Positions 30,684 to 41,147 of a stretch of 64,000 nt of DNA are shown here, piece by piece; the stretch's first letter is position 1, and every line of letters begins with the position of its first letter. The notes beneath the pieces were generated by a model. It did not search any database and had not been told where the DNA came from. It saw only the letters and a program-made list of their open reading frames with translations. The position numbers and the translations under genes were made by a program. The stretch comes from Micromonospora sp. KC606 (GTDB taxonomy: Bacteria; Actinomycetota; Actinomycetes; Mycobacteriales; Micromonosporaceae), in the NCBI RefSeq assembly GCF_004348675.1, contig NZ_SMKN01000011.1, forward strand, positions 17,196 through 81,195, written 5' to 3'.

Positions 30684-32144
30684 TCAACGGACGGCGAGGT
30701 CCAGGACCAGTTGGGGAGCGAAGCCGATCACCACGGTCGAGGCGGCCGCGAGCGCCAACGTCACCGTCACCGTCCAGGCCGGTTGGCGGACCGAAGCAGC
30801 CGGGCCGGGAGAGGCGTAGAGGGTGGCGGTGAGGCGCAGGTAGTAGGCGAGGCCGACCACCGCGTTGACCGCCACCACCAGGGCCAGCCAGCCCGCCCCG
30901 CCGTCCAGCACCGAGCGGACCACCGTCACCTTGGCGAAGAGGCCGGCCAGGCCCGGCGGCAGCCCGGCCAGACCGGTCAGCGCCAGCGCGAACGCCGCGC
31001 CGACCCACGGGTGCCGGCGGGCAGCGCCGCGCAGGTCGTCGACGCTGCCGCCGTCCGCGCCGACCGGGCGCAACGCCACCAGCGCCGCGAACGCGACGAG
31101 TTCCAACGTCACGAAGAAGACCGCGTACCCGACGACGGCCGCGAAGGCGGTGGCGCGGGCGTCCCCGGTGCGGCCGGCGGCCAGCGCCAGCGCGCCCAGC
31201 GGCGCCAGGATGTAACCGGCCTGGGCCACCGACGACCAGGCCAGCAGCCGGACGGTACGCCGCTGGCGCAGCGCCACCAGGTTGCCGACCGTCATGGTGA
31301 GCACGGCGAGCGCGGCGAGCACCGGGCCGGTGACGTCGGCCGGCAACGCCCGCTGCACCACGGCGAGCAGGGCGACCACCCCGCCGAGCTTCGAGGCGGT
31401 GGAGAGGTACGCCGCCACCGGCACCGGCGCGCCGTCGTAGGTGGCCGGGGCCCAGGCGTGGAACGGCACCGCCGCCACCTTGAAGGCGAGCCCGACCACC
31501 ACCAGCGTGACCGCTGCGGTGGTCAACGGCAGGTCTCGGGCGTCAGCGAGGAGCGCGCCGAGCCGGTCGAGGTGCAGCCCACCGGTGACCGCGTACAGCA
31601 GCGCCGCGCCGAGAAGGGTGAGGGTGGTCGCCACCACGCTGACCACGAAGAAGGTGACCGCCGCCTCGGCGCTGGCGAGGCTGCCCCGACGCAGCCCGAC
31701 CAGGACGTACAACGGGAGGGTGAGGGTCTCCAACGCGACGATCAGGGTGATCAGGTCACCGGCCGCGCCGAGCACCACGCCGCCGGTCATCGAGCAGGCG
31801 AGCAGGAAGCAGTACTCCCCCACCGGGGTCGGACCGCTGCCCAGCAGCGGCCCGGAGAGCCCGAGCACCCCGAGGGTGAGCAGCGCGAAGACGGCGGCGA
31901 CCAGGGCCGACCGCCCGTCGAAGACCCAGGAGCAGTCGGCCCCGACGCAGAAGGTGCGGCGGGTTTCTCCCGCGCCCACCGCCACCGCGCCGGCCACGGT
32001 GGCGACCGCCCCCACGGCGGCCACGGCCACGGTCGCGCCGGCGCGGGCCAACAGCAGGTCGGCCAGGAGCACCAGGACGGCGGTGCCGGCCGCCAGGTAC
32101 GCCGGCAGCAGCGCCACGTTGTCGACGCTCTGCACCAGACTCAT
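30684..32144 (-). CDS. nuoN: NADH-quinone oxidoreductase subunit N
   Basis: NuoN (486 residues) is an antiporter-like proton-pumping subunit of complex I with about 14 transmembrane helices. The start ATG 32142-32144 (MSLVQSVDNVALLPAYLAAG) is preceded by GGAGG at 8 nt; a GTG three codons earlier overlaps that site. Motifs of the family include VAAVPFHAWAPATYDGAPVP and the Lys-bearing helices. It is the last gene of the cluster nuoI-J-K-L-M-N. A 60-bp-period repeat array separates it from nuoM, so it might also be translated independently. Confidence 0.93.
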   Translation of the reverse strand: MSLVQSVDNVALLPAYLAAGTAVLVLLADLLLARAGATVAVAAVGAVATVAGAVAVGAGETRRTFCVGADCSWVFDGRSALVAAVFALLTLGVLGLSGPLLGSGPTPVGEYCFLLACSMTGGVVLGAAGDLITLIVALETLTLPLYVLVGLRRGSLASAEAAVTFFVVSVVATTLTLLGAALLYAVTGGLHLDRLGALLADARDLPLTTAAVTLVVVGLAFKVAAVPFHAWAPATYDGAPVPVAAYLSTASKLGGVVALLAVVQRALPADVTGPVLAALAVLTMTVGNLVALRQRRTVRLLAWSSVAQAGYILAPLGALALAAGRTGDARATAFAAVVGYAVFFVTLELVAFAALVALRPVGADGGSVDDLRGAARRHPWVGAAFALALTGLAGLPPGLAGLFAKVTVVRSVLDGGAGWLALVVAVNAVVGLAYYLRLTATLYASPGPAASVRQPAWTVTVTLALAAASTVVIGFAPQLVLDLAVR

Positions 32145-32190
32145 GCCGCCCACCTCCGCCGTACCTCCACCGGTCCGCCCGCGACCGACC

Positions 32191-32384
32191 TCCTCACGCT
32201 CACCCGCGTCACCCCAGCTCGCGACTGCGGGGCTCGCAAACCCGGCTCACTCCTCACGCTCACCCGCGACACCCCAGCTCGCGACTGCGGGGCTCGCAAA
32301 CCCGGCTCACTCCTCACGCTCACCCGCGACACCCCAGCTCGCGACTGCGGGGCTCGCAAACCCGGCTCACTCCTCACGCTCACC
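32191..32384 (-). repeat. 60-bp tandem repeat array, three copies, between nuoM and nuoN
   Basis: Three near-identical 60-bp units plus a 14-bp partial unit. On the minus strand each unit contains TGAGCGTGAGGAGTGAGCCG and then GGTTTGCGAGCCCCGCAGTC. The first TGA is exactly the nuoM stop codon (32380-32382). Only one base differs between units. A 44-bp core is shared with the array at 33888-34045. Confidence 0.9.
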
Positions 32385-33882
32385 GCAGCACCCCGACCAG
32401 GGCGTCCACCGGGCCGGCGGCGAAGCCGAGCACCAGCGCCGGCACCAGTCCCACCGCCAGGGCCAGCAGCATCAGCGGCGTCCAGGCGGCCAGCTCCGCG
32501 CCGGCCAGGCCGGGGGCGACCCGGGCCACCGCCGGGGTGGGCCGCCCGTGGGTGACCTGCCGCAACAGCCGCAGGAAGTACGCGGCGGTGAGCGCGCCGC
32601 CGATCGCGGCCAGGACGGCCAGCGTGGTCCACAGCCCACCGCCCCGCCCGACGGCGGCGACCACGGCGAACGCCTCCCCCCAGAAGCCGGCCAGCCCGGG
32701 CAGGCCCAGCGAGGCGACCGCAGCGAAGCCGAGCAGCCCGGCGAGCCGGGGCGCCGTCTCCCGCAGCCCGGACAGCTCCGCCAGCGCGCCGGTGCCGGTG
32801 CGATCCTTGATCGCCCCGGCGAGGAAGAAGAGCAGGCCGGTGATCACACCGTGCGCGATGTTGCCGATCAGCGCGGCCTGGATGCCGGTGGCGGTCAGGG
32901 TGGCCACCCCGAGCAGCACGAAGCCCATGTGCCCGACGCTCGAGTACGCGATGAGCCGTTTCAGGTCGTCCTGGGCGAGGCAGACCAGCGAACCGACGAT
33001 GATCGCGGCGACGGCGAGCACGCCGAGCGCCGGGGCGGCCCAACGTGCCCCCTCCGGCGCCACCCCGACCGCCATCCGGACCAGGCCGTACGTGCCCATC
33101 TTCAGCAACACCCCGGCGAGGATGACACTGCCCACGGTGGGGGCCTGGGTGTGCGCGTCGGGCAACCAGGAATGCAGCGGCCAGAGCGGACTCTTCACCG
33201 CGAACGCGAACGCCAACAAAGTGAACGCGGCCAGTTGGGTGCCCCGGGACAGGCCCGTACCACCGGTGAGGGCGGCCACGTCGGCGGTCCCGGCCTCGGC
33301 GACCACCACGTAGACACCGACGAGCAACAGCACCGAGCCGAGGAGGGTGTAGAGGGCGAACTTGCGGGCCGCTCGCCGCCGGTCCTCGCCGCCCCAACCG
33401 GCGATGATCGCGTACATCGGCAGCAGGACGACCTCGAAGAAGACGAAGAACAGCACCAGGTCCAGGGCGAGGAACGTGCCGAGGATGCCGACCTCGACCA
33501 CCAGCAACAACGCCACCAGGGCCCGGCCGGTGCCGCCCGCCGGCACCCGCCAGACCGTGTAGCCGCAGCAGAGCACGGTCAGCAGCGCGGTCAGCACCAC
33601 CAGCGGCCAGGAGAGACCGTCCACGCCGAGGTGGAAGCGCAGGTCGAGGCCCGGCACCCAGGGCAGGTCGAGCCGGTGCCAGGGCAGCACCGCCGGCGCC
33701 GGGCCGAAGGCGGACCAGCCGCGGTCGCCGGACACCAGCAGCACCGCGGCGACCAGGGTCAGCCCGGCGACCGCCGTGCCGACCAGCCGGGCGGCCCGGT
33801 CCCGGGGTGTCACCGCCACCAGCACCGCCCCGACCGCCGGCGTCGCCAGCACCGCGACCAGCAGGAACTCTCCGAGACTCAC
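32380..33882 (-). CDS. nuoM: NADH-quinone oxidoreductase subunit M
   Basis: NuoM (500 residues) is an antiporter-like subunit of complex I. It starts at GTG 33880-33882 (VSLGEFLLVAVLATPAVGAV). Key family blocks are present: SPLWPLHSWLPDAHTQAPTV, then the Lys-containing KMGTYGLVRMAVGV and DDLKRLIAYSSVGHMGFVLLG. The conserved Glu of TM5 falls in the LLLVVEVGILGTFLALDLVL helix. About 14 transmembrane segments. Its stop codon forms the first bases of a repeat array. It lies between nuoL and nuoN, each separated by such an array. Confidence 0.95.
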   Translation of the reverse strand: MSLGEFLLVAVLATPAVGAVLVAVTPRDRAARLVGTAVAGLTLVAAVLLVSGDRGWSAFGPAPAVLPWHRLDLPWVPGLDLRFHLGVDGLSWPLVVLTALLTVLCCGYTVWRVPAGGTGRALVALLLVVEVGILGTFLALDLVLFFVFFEVVLLPMYAIIAGWGGEDRRRAARKFALYTLLGSVLLLVGVYVVVAEAGTADVAALTGGTGLSRGTQLAAFTLLAFAFAVKSPLWPLHSWLPDAHTQAPTVGSVILAGVLLKMGTYGLVRMAVGVAPEGARWAAPALGVLAVAAIIVGSLVCLAQDDLKRLIAYSSVGHMGFVLLGVATLTATGIQAALIGNIAHGVITGLLFFLAGAIKDRTGTGALAELSGLRETAPRLAGLLGFAAVASLGLPGLAGFWGEAFAVVAAVGRGGGLWTTLAVLAAIGGALTAAYFLRLLRQVTHGRPTPAVARVAPGLAGAELAAWTPLMLLALAVGLVPALVLGFAAGPVDALVGVLR

Positions 33883-33887
33883 GGTGC

Positions 33888-34045
33888 CACCTCAGTTCGC
33901 GACTGCGGGGCTCGCAAACCCGGCTCACTCCTCACGCTCACGGGCACCACCTCAGTTCGCGACTGCGGGGCTCGCAAACCCGGCTCACTCCTCACGCTCA
34001 CGGGCACCACCTCAGTTCGCGACTGCGGGGCTCGCAAACCGCTCA
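33888..34045 (-). repeat. 60-bp tandem repeat array between nuoL and nuoM
   Basis: Two full 60-bp units and a third that lacks 15-20 bp. On the minus strand the array begins at the nuoL stop (TGA, 34043-34045) and ends 5 bp before the nuoM GTG. The core (CGCGACTGCGGGGCTCGCAA on the plus strand and following bases) equals that of the nuoM-nuoN array; the linkers differ. Both arrays are therefore copies of one element. Confidence 0.9.
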
Positions 34046-35974
34046 CGGCGACCCTCCGATCAGGACAGCCGCCAGCCCGATCAGCAGGGCTCCGGCGAGC
34101 ACCGCGCCCGCCGCGCGGGGCAGCGCCGCCCGGTGCAGCGTGGCCAGTGCGCCGCCGAGGCCGCGCACCGCGCGTCCGCTCCCCTCCACCAGGCCGTCCA
34201 CCCCGGCCTCGTCACCGGTACGCACCGTTCGGGCCAGCGCGGTCGCCGGTCGTACGACCAGGGCGTGCTGGACGTCGTCGAGCCGGAACCCACCGGCGAA
34301 CACCGGCCGCAGCGGACCCAGAGCGTCCGCCGGGTCGGCGGCGGGCTCCCGCCGCCAGCCGGCCCAGGCCAGGGCAGCTCCGACCAGCAGCAGCACCGCC
34401 GGCAGCAGCAGCTCCGGCCCGACGTGCACGAGCAGCGCCTCCCCCGGTGGCAACGCCGGCACGACCGGGAAGAGCAGCCGGTCGGCGAAGGGCCGGACGA
34501 ACCCGGCCAGCCCCAGCAGCGCCGCCGGTACGGCCAGCAGCAGCACCGGCCAGCGCATCGCGGCCGGCGGGTCGTGCGGGTGCAGCAGCGGCAGCCGGCG
34601 CTCGCCGAGGAAGGCACGCAGCAGCAGCCGGGTGGCGTACCAGGCGGTGAGCACCACGCCGAGCAGCCCGGCCAGCCAGACCAGCCAGCCCACCCAGGCC
34701 GGGGCGGGCCCGGTGCCGTCCAGCGCGGCGGCCTGGGCGACCGCGAGCACGGCGTCCTTGCTCCAGAAGCCGGACAGCGGCGGCACCCCGGCCAGCGCGC
34801 CGAGCCCGACCACCGTGCACCAGAAGGTGACGGGCATGTCCCGGCGCAACCCGCCCATCCGGGACATCAGCGTGGTGCCCACGGCGTGGATCACCGCGCC
34901 GGCGGCGAGGAAGAGCAGCGCCTTGAAGGCGGCGTGGGTGAGCAGGTGGAACAACGCGGCGGCGGGTGCCCCGACGGCGAGGGCCCCGGTCATGTAGCCG
35001 AGTTGGGACACCGTCGACCAGGCGAGCACCCGCTTGAGGTCGTCCTGCGCGGTGGCCGCGAGCGCGCCGAGCAGCAGGGTCGTCGAGCCCAGCACGCCGA
35101 GCACGGCCAGCGCCGCCGGGGCCGCCTCGAACAGCGGGAAGAGCCGCGTCACCGCGTACACCCCGGCGGCGACCATGGTGGCCGCGTGGATCAGGGCGGA
35201 GATGGGAGTGGGACCGGCCATCGCGTCGGGCAGCCAGGTGTGCAGCGGGAACTGGGCGCTCTTGCCGGCCACCCCGGCGAGCAACAGCAGGCAGGCGGTG
35301 GTGAGCAGGCCGGTGGTGTGGTCGTGGGCGAGCACGTCGGCGATCCGGAAACTGCCCGCCGAGACGCCGAGCAGCGCGATGCCGAGCAGGAAACCGACGT
35401 CACCCACCCGGGTCACCAGGAACGCCTTCATCGCGGCGGCCGGCGCCTCGGGCAGCCGCCGGTCGTGCGCGATGAGCAGGTAGGAGCAGAGCCCCATCAC
35501 CTCCCAGCCGACCAGCAGCAGAATCAGGTCGCCGGCGACCACCACCAACAGCATCGCGGCGGTGAAGAGGCTGATCTGCGCCGCGTACGGCGGGTAACGG
35601 TGATCCATCTCGACGTCGTCGTGCGGGCCCCGCCGCAGGTAGGCGGTCGAGTACACCTGCACGGCCAGGGCGACCGCCGCCACCGCCACCGCGACCAGCG
35701 CGGCCACCCCGTCCAGCCGGACGCCCAGGGTGACCCGCAGGCCACCCAGGTCGATCCAGGTGGTCGAGGTCTCCACCGGGTCACCGACCCGGGCCAGCAG
35801 GGCCAGCGCGACGACCAACGCACCGGCAGCTCCGACGACACCGAGGCCGATCGCTGCCCGCCGGGCCCGGTCCTCCCCGGTGCTCGTGCCCTTCGGCGAC
35901 GGCGGCAGCAGCAGCCCGACCAGGCCCGCGACCAGCGGTACGGCCGGCAGCGCGACCCCGAGCAGCCCGGTCAC
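34043..35974 (-). CDS. nuoL: NADH-quinone oxidoreductase subunit L
   Basis: NuoL (643 residues) is the distal proton-pumping subunit of complex I. The start GTG 35972-35974 overlaps the nuoK stop (TGA 35971-35973). Signature blocks are FPLHTWLPDAMAGPTPISAL, IHAATMVAAGVYAVTRLFPL and DDLKRVLAWSTVSQLGYMTG. The C-terminus contains the extended region that includes the lateral helix, and it ends at the truncated repeat. The length is normal for NuoL. Confidence 0.95.
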   Translation of the reverse strand: MTGLLGVALPAVPLVAGLVGLLLPPSPKGTSTGEDRARRAAIGLGVVGAAGALVVALALLARVGDPVETSTTWIDLGGLRVTLGVRLDGVAALVAVAVAAVALAVQVYSTAYLRRGPHDDVEMDHRYPPYAAQISLFTAAMLLVVVAGDLILLLVGWEVMGLCSYLLIAHDRRLPEAPAAAMKAFLVTRVGDVGFLLGIALLGVSAGSFRIADVLAHDHTTGLLTTACLLLLAGVAGKSAQFPLHTWLPDAMAGPTPISALIHAATMVAAGVYAVTRLFPLFEAAPAALAVLGVLGSTTLLLGALAATAQDDLKRVLAWSTVSQLGYMTGALAVGAPAAALFHLLTHAAFKALLFLAAGAVIHAVGTTLMSRMGGLRRDMPVTFWCTVVGLGALAGVPPLSGFWSKDAVLAVAQAAALDGTGPAPAWVGWLVWLAGLLGVVLTAWYATRLLLRAFLGERRLPLLHPHDPPAAMRWPVLLLAVPAALLGLAGFVRPFADRLLFPVVPALPPGEALLVHVGPELLLPAVLLLVGAALAWAGWRREPAADPADALGPLRPVFAGGFRLDDVQHALVVRPATALARTVRTGDEAGVDGLVEGSGRAVRGLGGALATLHRAALPRAAGAVLAGALLIGLAAVLIGGSP

Positions 35975-36360
35975 CGTTGCCCCTCCGTCCGGTCGGCGGC
36001 CCCGGTGTCCGGGCCCGGACGGTCAGCGCCGGTGCCGGCGAGGACCGGCGCCGGCGGCTCGGCCAGCGGCACCTCGTCGACGGCCACACTGGCCCGCATC
36101 CGGTAGAGCTGGAGCACGATGGCAAGCCCGACACCGATCTCGGCGGCGGCCAGCACGATCACGAACAGCGCGAAGACCTGCCCGCCGTGCGGCAACGCGG
36201 CCCGGGCGGTGGTGTCGGCGGTGACCAGCACCAGGTTGACCGCGTTGAGCATCAGCTCGACCGCCATCAGCACCAGCACGGCGTTGCGCCGGCGCAGCAC
36301 GCCGTACACGCCGAGGCCGAACAGGAACGCGGCGGTGAGGTACGGGATGACCGGCCTCAC
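35971..36360 (-). CDS. nuoK: NADH-quinone oxidoreductase subunit K
   Basis: NuoK (129 residues) is a three-helix complex I subunit. It starts at GTG 36358-36360 (VRPVIPYLTAAFLFGLGVYG), overlapping the nuoJ stop as GTGA. The two conserved membrane Glu residues are in VLMAVELMLNAVNLVLV and LAAAEIGVGLAIVLQLYR. The C-terminal tail of about 35 residues (VAVDEVPLAEPPAPVLAGTG and more) is longer than in typical 100-residue NuoK. A translation start further upstream would lie within nuoJ. Confidence 0.93.
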   Translation of the reverse strand: MRPVIPYLTAAFLFGLGVYGVLRRRNAVLVLMAVELMLNAVNLVLVTADTTARAALPHGGQVFALFVIVLAAAEIGVGLAIVLQLYRMRASVAVDEVPLAEPPAPVLAGTGADRPGPDTGAADRTEGQR

Positions 36361-36920
36361 CCGCGACCGCCCTCGTCGACGGCGGCACCCGCGACCGGGC
36401 CGGCGGGCGTCGCGGCGTCGGGGCGGCGGCCGATCTCGGGACGGGAGAGCACGATCGCCCCCACCAGGGCGGCCAGCAGCAACACCGACAGCACCTCGAA
36501 CGGCAGCACCCAGGCGCGGAAGACCTGCTCGCCGAGGCGCTCGGCGGTGCCGGCGGCGGGCAACTCCACCCGGGACCAGCGGTACGCGTCCACCAGCAGC
36601 ACGGCCAGCCCCAACCCGGAACCCCCACCGATCAGGGCGGCCGGCCAACCGGGCCGGTCCAGGTCGTCGGAGGCGCCGATCGGGGCGCGGGTCAGCATCA
36701 CCGCGAACAGCAGCAGCACCACCACCGCGCCGACGTAGATCAGCACCTGCACCCAGGCCACCAGTTCGGCGGTGAGTACCAGGTAGTCGCCGGCCAGCGC
36801 GCCCAGGCATAGCACCAGGTACAGGCCGGCCCGGACCAGGTGCTTCGTGGCGACCACGAGCACCCCGGCACCGACCGCCACCGCGCCGAGGGCGAGCAGC
36901 AGCACGTCCGCCCCGGTCAT
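36357..36920 (-). CDS. nuoJ: NADH-quinone oxidoreductase subunit J
   Basis: NuoJ (187 residues) is a five-helix membrane subunit of complex I. The sequence has LYLVLCLGALAGDYLVLTAE and VAWVQVLIYVGAVVVLLLFA, the conserved glycine-containing TM3 that forms a pi-bulge in known structures. Its ATG start (36918-36920) overlaps the nuoI stop as ATGA, and its stop overlaps nuoK, so I-J-K-L are all coupled. The C-terminal tail is Pro/Ala-rich. Confidence 0.93.
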   Translation of the reverse strand: MTGADVLLLALGAVAVGAGVLVVATKHLVRAGLYLVLCLGALAGDYLVLTAELVAWVQVLIYVGAVVVLLLFAVMLTRAPIGASDDLDRPGWPAALIGGGSGLGLAVLLVDAYRWSRVELPAAGTAERLGEQVFRAWVLPFEVLSVLLLAALVGAIVLSRPEIGRRPDAATPAGPVAGAAVDEGGRG

Positions 36921-37498
36921 CAGGTGGCACTCCCGTCAGCGGCGGGGCCGGGCCCGGGGCGTGCCACGGCGGAGCTGGTGGGGGCCGCGGCCTTCCGCGC
37001 GGCGGTGGCCTCCTCCTTGGCCGGCTCGCCGTTGCGGTCGTGCGCGGGCGGCGGCGGGACGCTGCCCATCCACTGGCCGAGGTGGTCCTTGTCGTGCAGC
37101 AGGTCCTTGATGTCGTACTCGGCGTACTCGAACTCGGGTGACCAGTAGAGCGCGTCGAACGGGCAGACCTCGACGCAGATGCCGCAGTACATGCAGAGCG
37201 AGAAGTCGATGTCGAACCGGTCGAGCACGTTGCGCTGGCGGGGGCGGGCGGCGCCGGGCACCGCCACCTCCTCCTTGTGCGAGTCGATGTAGATGCACCA
37301 GTCCGGGCACTCCCGGGCGCAGAGCATGCAGACCGTGCAGTTCTCCGCCAGCAGCGCGATCACGCCCCGGGAACGCGGTGGCAGCTCGGGGGCGACGTCC
37401 GGGTACTGCTGGGTGGTCGACCGGCTGGTCATCGTCTTCAAGGTGACCGCCAGGCCCTTCACCAGCCCGGTGCCGGGAAGACCGCTGCGCTCGCTCAT
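36920..37498 (-). CDS. nuoI: NADH-quinone oxidoreductase subunit I (2x[4Fe-4S])
   Basis: NuoI (192 residues) carries two [4Fe-4S] clusters that pass electrons towards NuoB. Both motifs are complete: [15 protein letters not shown] and [18 protein letters not shown]. The start is ATG 37496-37498 ([20 protein letters not shown]), with AGGA 8 nt upstream; ATG 37507 is an alternative. The C-terminal 40 residues are an Ala/Pro tail. It is the first gene of the I-J-K-L-M-N unit and is separated from nuoH by two plus-strand genes. Confidence 0.95.
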   Translation of the reverse strand: MSERSGLPGTGLVKGLAVTLKTMTSRSTTQQYPDVAPELPPRSRGVIALLAENCTVCMLCARECPDWCIYIDSHKEEVAVPGAARPRQRNVLDRFDIDFSLCMYCGICVEVCPFDALYWSPEFEYAEYDIKDLLHDKDHLGQWMGSVPPPPAHDRNGEPAKEEATAARKAAAPTSSAVARPGPGPAADGSAT

Positions 37499-37603
37499 GC
37501 CGCTCATCCTGCCCTGTGCCCGCGGCGTGCGCGACCACCACCCGGCTCTTCCCGGCGGTACGGTGACAGGCGGGGAGAACGACGCACCGGAAAGGACCCG
37601 TCG

Positions 37604-38179
37604 ATGACCGCCGCTATGCACGACGAGTTTCCGCCGCCGGGTGAGTGGACGACCGACGACCTGGACCGCCTGCCCGACGACGGCCGTCGTCGCCCCGAGC
37701 TCCTGGACGGAAACCTGCTCATGTCGCCCTCCCCCACGCGACTCCACCAGTCCATCGCCGGCCGCCTGATGGCCGCTCTGGAGGAGACCTGCCCCGCCGA
37801 CCTCGACGTCACCCAGGGCGTCGAGGTACGGATCTCCCGACGGCGGTCCTTCATCCCCGATCTGCTGGTCACCGAGCTGGACGCGTCCGTGCGCAACCCG
37901 TCGCAGTATCGGCCGAACGAGGTCCTGCTGGTGGTCGAGATCGTCTCCGAGGGCTCGCGCAGCATCGACCGGGTGCTCAAGCCCGCGCTGTACGCCGAGG
38001 CGGACATCCCGTACTTCTGGCGGATCGAGACCGAGGCGGGCATCGTCGTGCACGCCCACAAGCTCGACCCGGTCAAGCAGGTCTACGTCGAGCAGGCGCG
38101 GATGACCGACGGCATCCTGCTGCCCGAGCCGTGGGAGATGGACATTCCACTGGCCCGGATCACGCCCCGGGGTCGTTGA
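37604..38179 (+). CDS. Uma2-family (DUF820) putative restriction-type endonuclease
   Basis: This 191-residue protein belongs to the Uma2/DUF820 family of PD-(D/E)xK-like nucleases. The conserved order is visible: [20 protein letters not shown], then [12 protein letters not shown] (the PD), and [20 protein letters not shown] with the ExV/E-x-S pair, followed by [17 protein letters not shown]. It starts at ATG 37604 after AAAGGA. Function in the cell is unknown. It points away from nuoI (106-bp divergent gap) and towards the next plus-strand gene. Such genes occur in many copies in actinobacteria. Confidence 0.85.
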   Translation: MTAAMHDEFPPPGEWTTDDLDRLPDDGRRRPELLDGNLLMSPSPTRLHQSIAGRLMAALEETCPADLDVTQGVEVRISRRRSFIPDLLVTELDASVRNPSQYRPNEVLLVVEIVSEGSRSIDRVLKPALYAEADIPYFWRIETEAGIVVHAHKLDPVKQVYVEQARMTDGILLPEPWEMDIPLARITPRGR

Positions 38180-38282
38180 GCGGACGCCCGCCCGAGTCGT
38201 GATCCGGGCGCTCGCCGGGCCGACTGGTTCACCGTCCGCCAAGATGGGTCACAGCGGTGCAGTCGGAACGTGGGGGGGCGAC

Positions 38283-39308
<1,026 letters not shown>

Positions 39309-39403
39309 CCTTCCATGATCCACTCTGATTGCGCCGTGTCGGGGCGTCGGCCGACAGGAACACCCCGACCTGGCGCGAATTCGGGGCGGACCTGGGGTGG
39401 GGG

Positions 39404-40366
39404 TCAGAGGGCGAGGCGGACGGCGGCCGTCAGGACCAGCTGGGCCAGGGCGACGGGGACGAGGACGAGCCAGCAGAGGCGTTGGAGCTGGTCCTCGCGC
39501 AACCGCGGGTACGACACGCGCAGCCAGATGATCACGAAGGACACGGCGAAGACCTTCACCAACGTCCACAGCCAGCCGAGCTGCGCGTCGGCGAACGGCC
39601 CCTGCCAGCCGCCGAGGAACAGCACGGTGGTCAGCGCGGCGATCACCACGATGCCGACGTACTCGGCGAGCAGGAAGAACGCGAACCGCAGACCGGTGTA
39701 CTCGGTCATGTAGCCGAAGACCAGTTCCGAGTCGGCGACCGGCATGTCGAACGGCGGCCGGCGGATCTCCGCCAGCCCGGCGACGAAGAACACGATCATC
39801 GCGGGGGCCTGCCAGAGCAGCCACCACGGCCGCCACGCCTCGACGATGCCGCCGAGGCTGAGCGTCCCGGCCGCCATCGCCACCGAGGCGGCGGCCAGCA
39901 CCAGCGGAAGCTCGTAGCCGAGCAGCTGGGCCGCCCCGCGCAGCCCGCCGAGGAGGCTGTACTTGTTGGCCGAGGCCCAGGCCGACATCAGCACCGCCAC
40001 CACACCCACCCCGACCACGGCGAGGACGAAGAAGAGGCCGATGTCCAGCGGCTGCCCGACCAGGTCGTCCGGGCCGAGCGGGATCACCAGCAGCACCAGC
40101 AGGTAGGGCACGAGCGCCACCACCGGTGCGAGCCGGAACACCGGCCGGTCCGCCTCGCGCGGCGTGATGTCCTCCTTCTGCACGAACTTGACCCCGTCGG
40201 CGATCAGCTGCGCCCAGCCGTGGAAGCCGCCGGCGTACATCGGGCCGAGCCGGCCCTGCATGTGCGCCATCACCTTGTGCTCGGCCTGCCCGACCACCAG
40301 CGGCAGCGTGAGGAAGGCGACCAGCACGCCGCCGACCCGGACCACCAACTCCAACCAGGTCGGCAT
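39404..40366 (-). CDS. nuoH: NADH-quinone oxidoreductase subunit H
   Basis: NuoH (320 residues) links the quinone site with the membrane arm. It begins MPTWLELVVRVGGVLVAFLT with ATG 40364-40366 overlapping the nuoC stop (ATGA). Family blocks are AHMQGRLGPMYAGGFHGWAQ, EADRPVFRLAPVV and the quinone-cavity loop AEIRRPPFDMPVADSELVFG followed by YMTEYTGLRFAFFLLAEY. About eight helices. A typical PEAESELVAG loop is PVADSELVFG here, slightly divergent but with the Glu retained. It sits downstream of nuoC, and nuoI is 1.9 kb further on. Confidence 0.95.
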   Translation of the reverse strand: MPTWLELVVRVGGVLVAFLTLPLVVGQAEHKVMAHMQGRLGPMYAGGFHGWAQLIADGVKFVQKEDITPREADRPVFRLAPVVALVPYLLVLLVIPLGPDDLVGQPLDIGLFFVLAVVGVGVVAVLMSAWASANKYSLLGGLRGAAQLLGYELPLVLAAASVAMAAGTLSLGGIVEAWRPWWLLWQAPAMIVFFVAGLAEIRRPPFDMPVADSELVFGYMTEYTGLRFAFFLLAEYVGIVVIAALTTVLFLGGWQGPFADAQLGWLWTLVKVFAVSFVIIWLRVSYPRLREDQLQRLCWLVLVPVALAQLVLTAAVRLAL

Positions 40367-41085
40367 CAGGCCGTACCCCCTTCGGCGCCGCCCTCGGCGG
40401 GCCGCACCGCACGGGTGCCCGGGGCCGGCCGGGCGGGCCGCTCCCGCGCCGGGCGGGCCGGGGCGCCGCCACGCGGGCCCTCGCCCGCACCGGCCGCGCC
40501 CGCCGGGGTGGGCGTGCTGCCCCACTCACCTGGTGCCGGCACGCCGGGCGGGCGGACGGCACGGCGGCCGCCACCGGCCTCGGACTCGCCCGGCTCCTTC
40601 GCCCCCGGCCACGGCTTGGCCACCCGGGAGGCGAGCACGAACTCCTTGCGCAGTGGGTGCCCCTCGAACTCCGGCGGCAGCAGCAGCGGGGCGAGCCCGG
40701 GATGGCCGGTGAAGTCGATGCCGAACATCTCGTGGGTCTCCCGCTCGTGCCAGGCCGCGCCGGGGTACAGGCCCACCACCGAGACCACGGACGGCGACTC
40801 GCGTGGCACCCGGGTCCGCAGCAACACGCCGTGCCGGTGCCGGGTCGACCACAGGTGCGCCACCACGTCGAACCCGGTGACCAACTCGTCCACCGCCGAG
40901 AGCCAGTCGAAGAAGTCGCAGGCCAGCTCGGCGTCGTCCCGGGCCGCCCGCAGCGCGTCGGCCCAGCTCGACGGCGGCACGTCCACGGTGGCCCGGGCGT
41001 ACCCCTGGCCGCCGGAGACCGACGCGGTGCCCTCGACCGGCGCGAGCAGCGCGACCACCCGTCGGCCGACCTCTTCCGGAGTCAT
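40366..41085 (-). CDS. nuoC: NADH-quinone oxidoreductase subunit C (30 kDa type) with Pro/Gly tail
   Basis: The product is 239 residues from ATG 41083-41085 (MTPEEVGRRVVALLAPVEGT). The 30-kDa signature lies at VGLYPGAAWHERETHEMFGI and then DFTGHPGLAPLLLPPEFEGH, ending HPLRKEF. The last 70 residues are a Pro/Gly/Arg-rich extension not seen in short NuoC proteins. NuoC forms part of the hydrophilic connecting arm, normally with NuoD, which is not encoded here. It couples to nuoH by ATGA. A glucose dehydrogenase gene is divergent from it. Confidence 0.9.
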   Translation of the reverse strand: MTPEEVGRRVVALLAPVEGTASVSGGQGYARATVDVPPSSWADALRAARDDAELACDFFDWLSAVDELVTGFDVVAHLWSTRHRHGVLLRTRVPRESPSVVSVVGLYPGAAWHERETHEMFGIDFTGHPGLAPLLLPPEFEGHPLRKEFVLASRVAKPWPGAKEPGESEAGGGRRAVRPPGVPAPGEWGSTPTPAGAAGAGEGPRGGAPARPARERPARPAPGTRAVRPAEGGAEGGTA

Positions 41086-41147
41086 GCCGCTGATCCTATG
41101 GCCGGGGACCGGTCGCCGTGTCGCGCCGCCCGTCGCGGAGCTCGCCG

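Noticed and set aside
32141..33928. 595-codon frame across nuoM and the repeats
   Set aside because: It is a shadow frame over nuoM and reads the repeats as SVRSEPGLRAPQSRAG-type text; the nuoM frame has clear complex I motifs.
32191..34045. CRISPR array
   Set aside because: The 60-bp units are directly repeated with no variable spacers and no cas genes are nearby.
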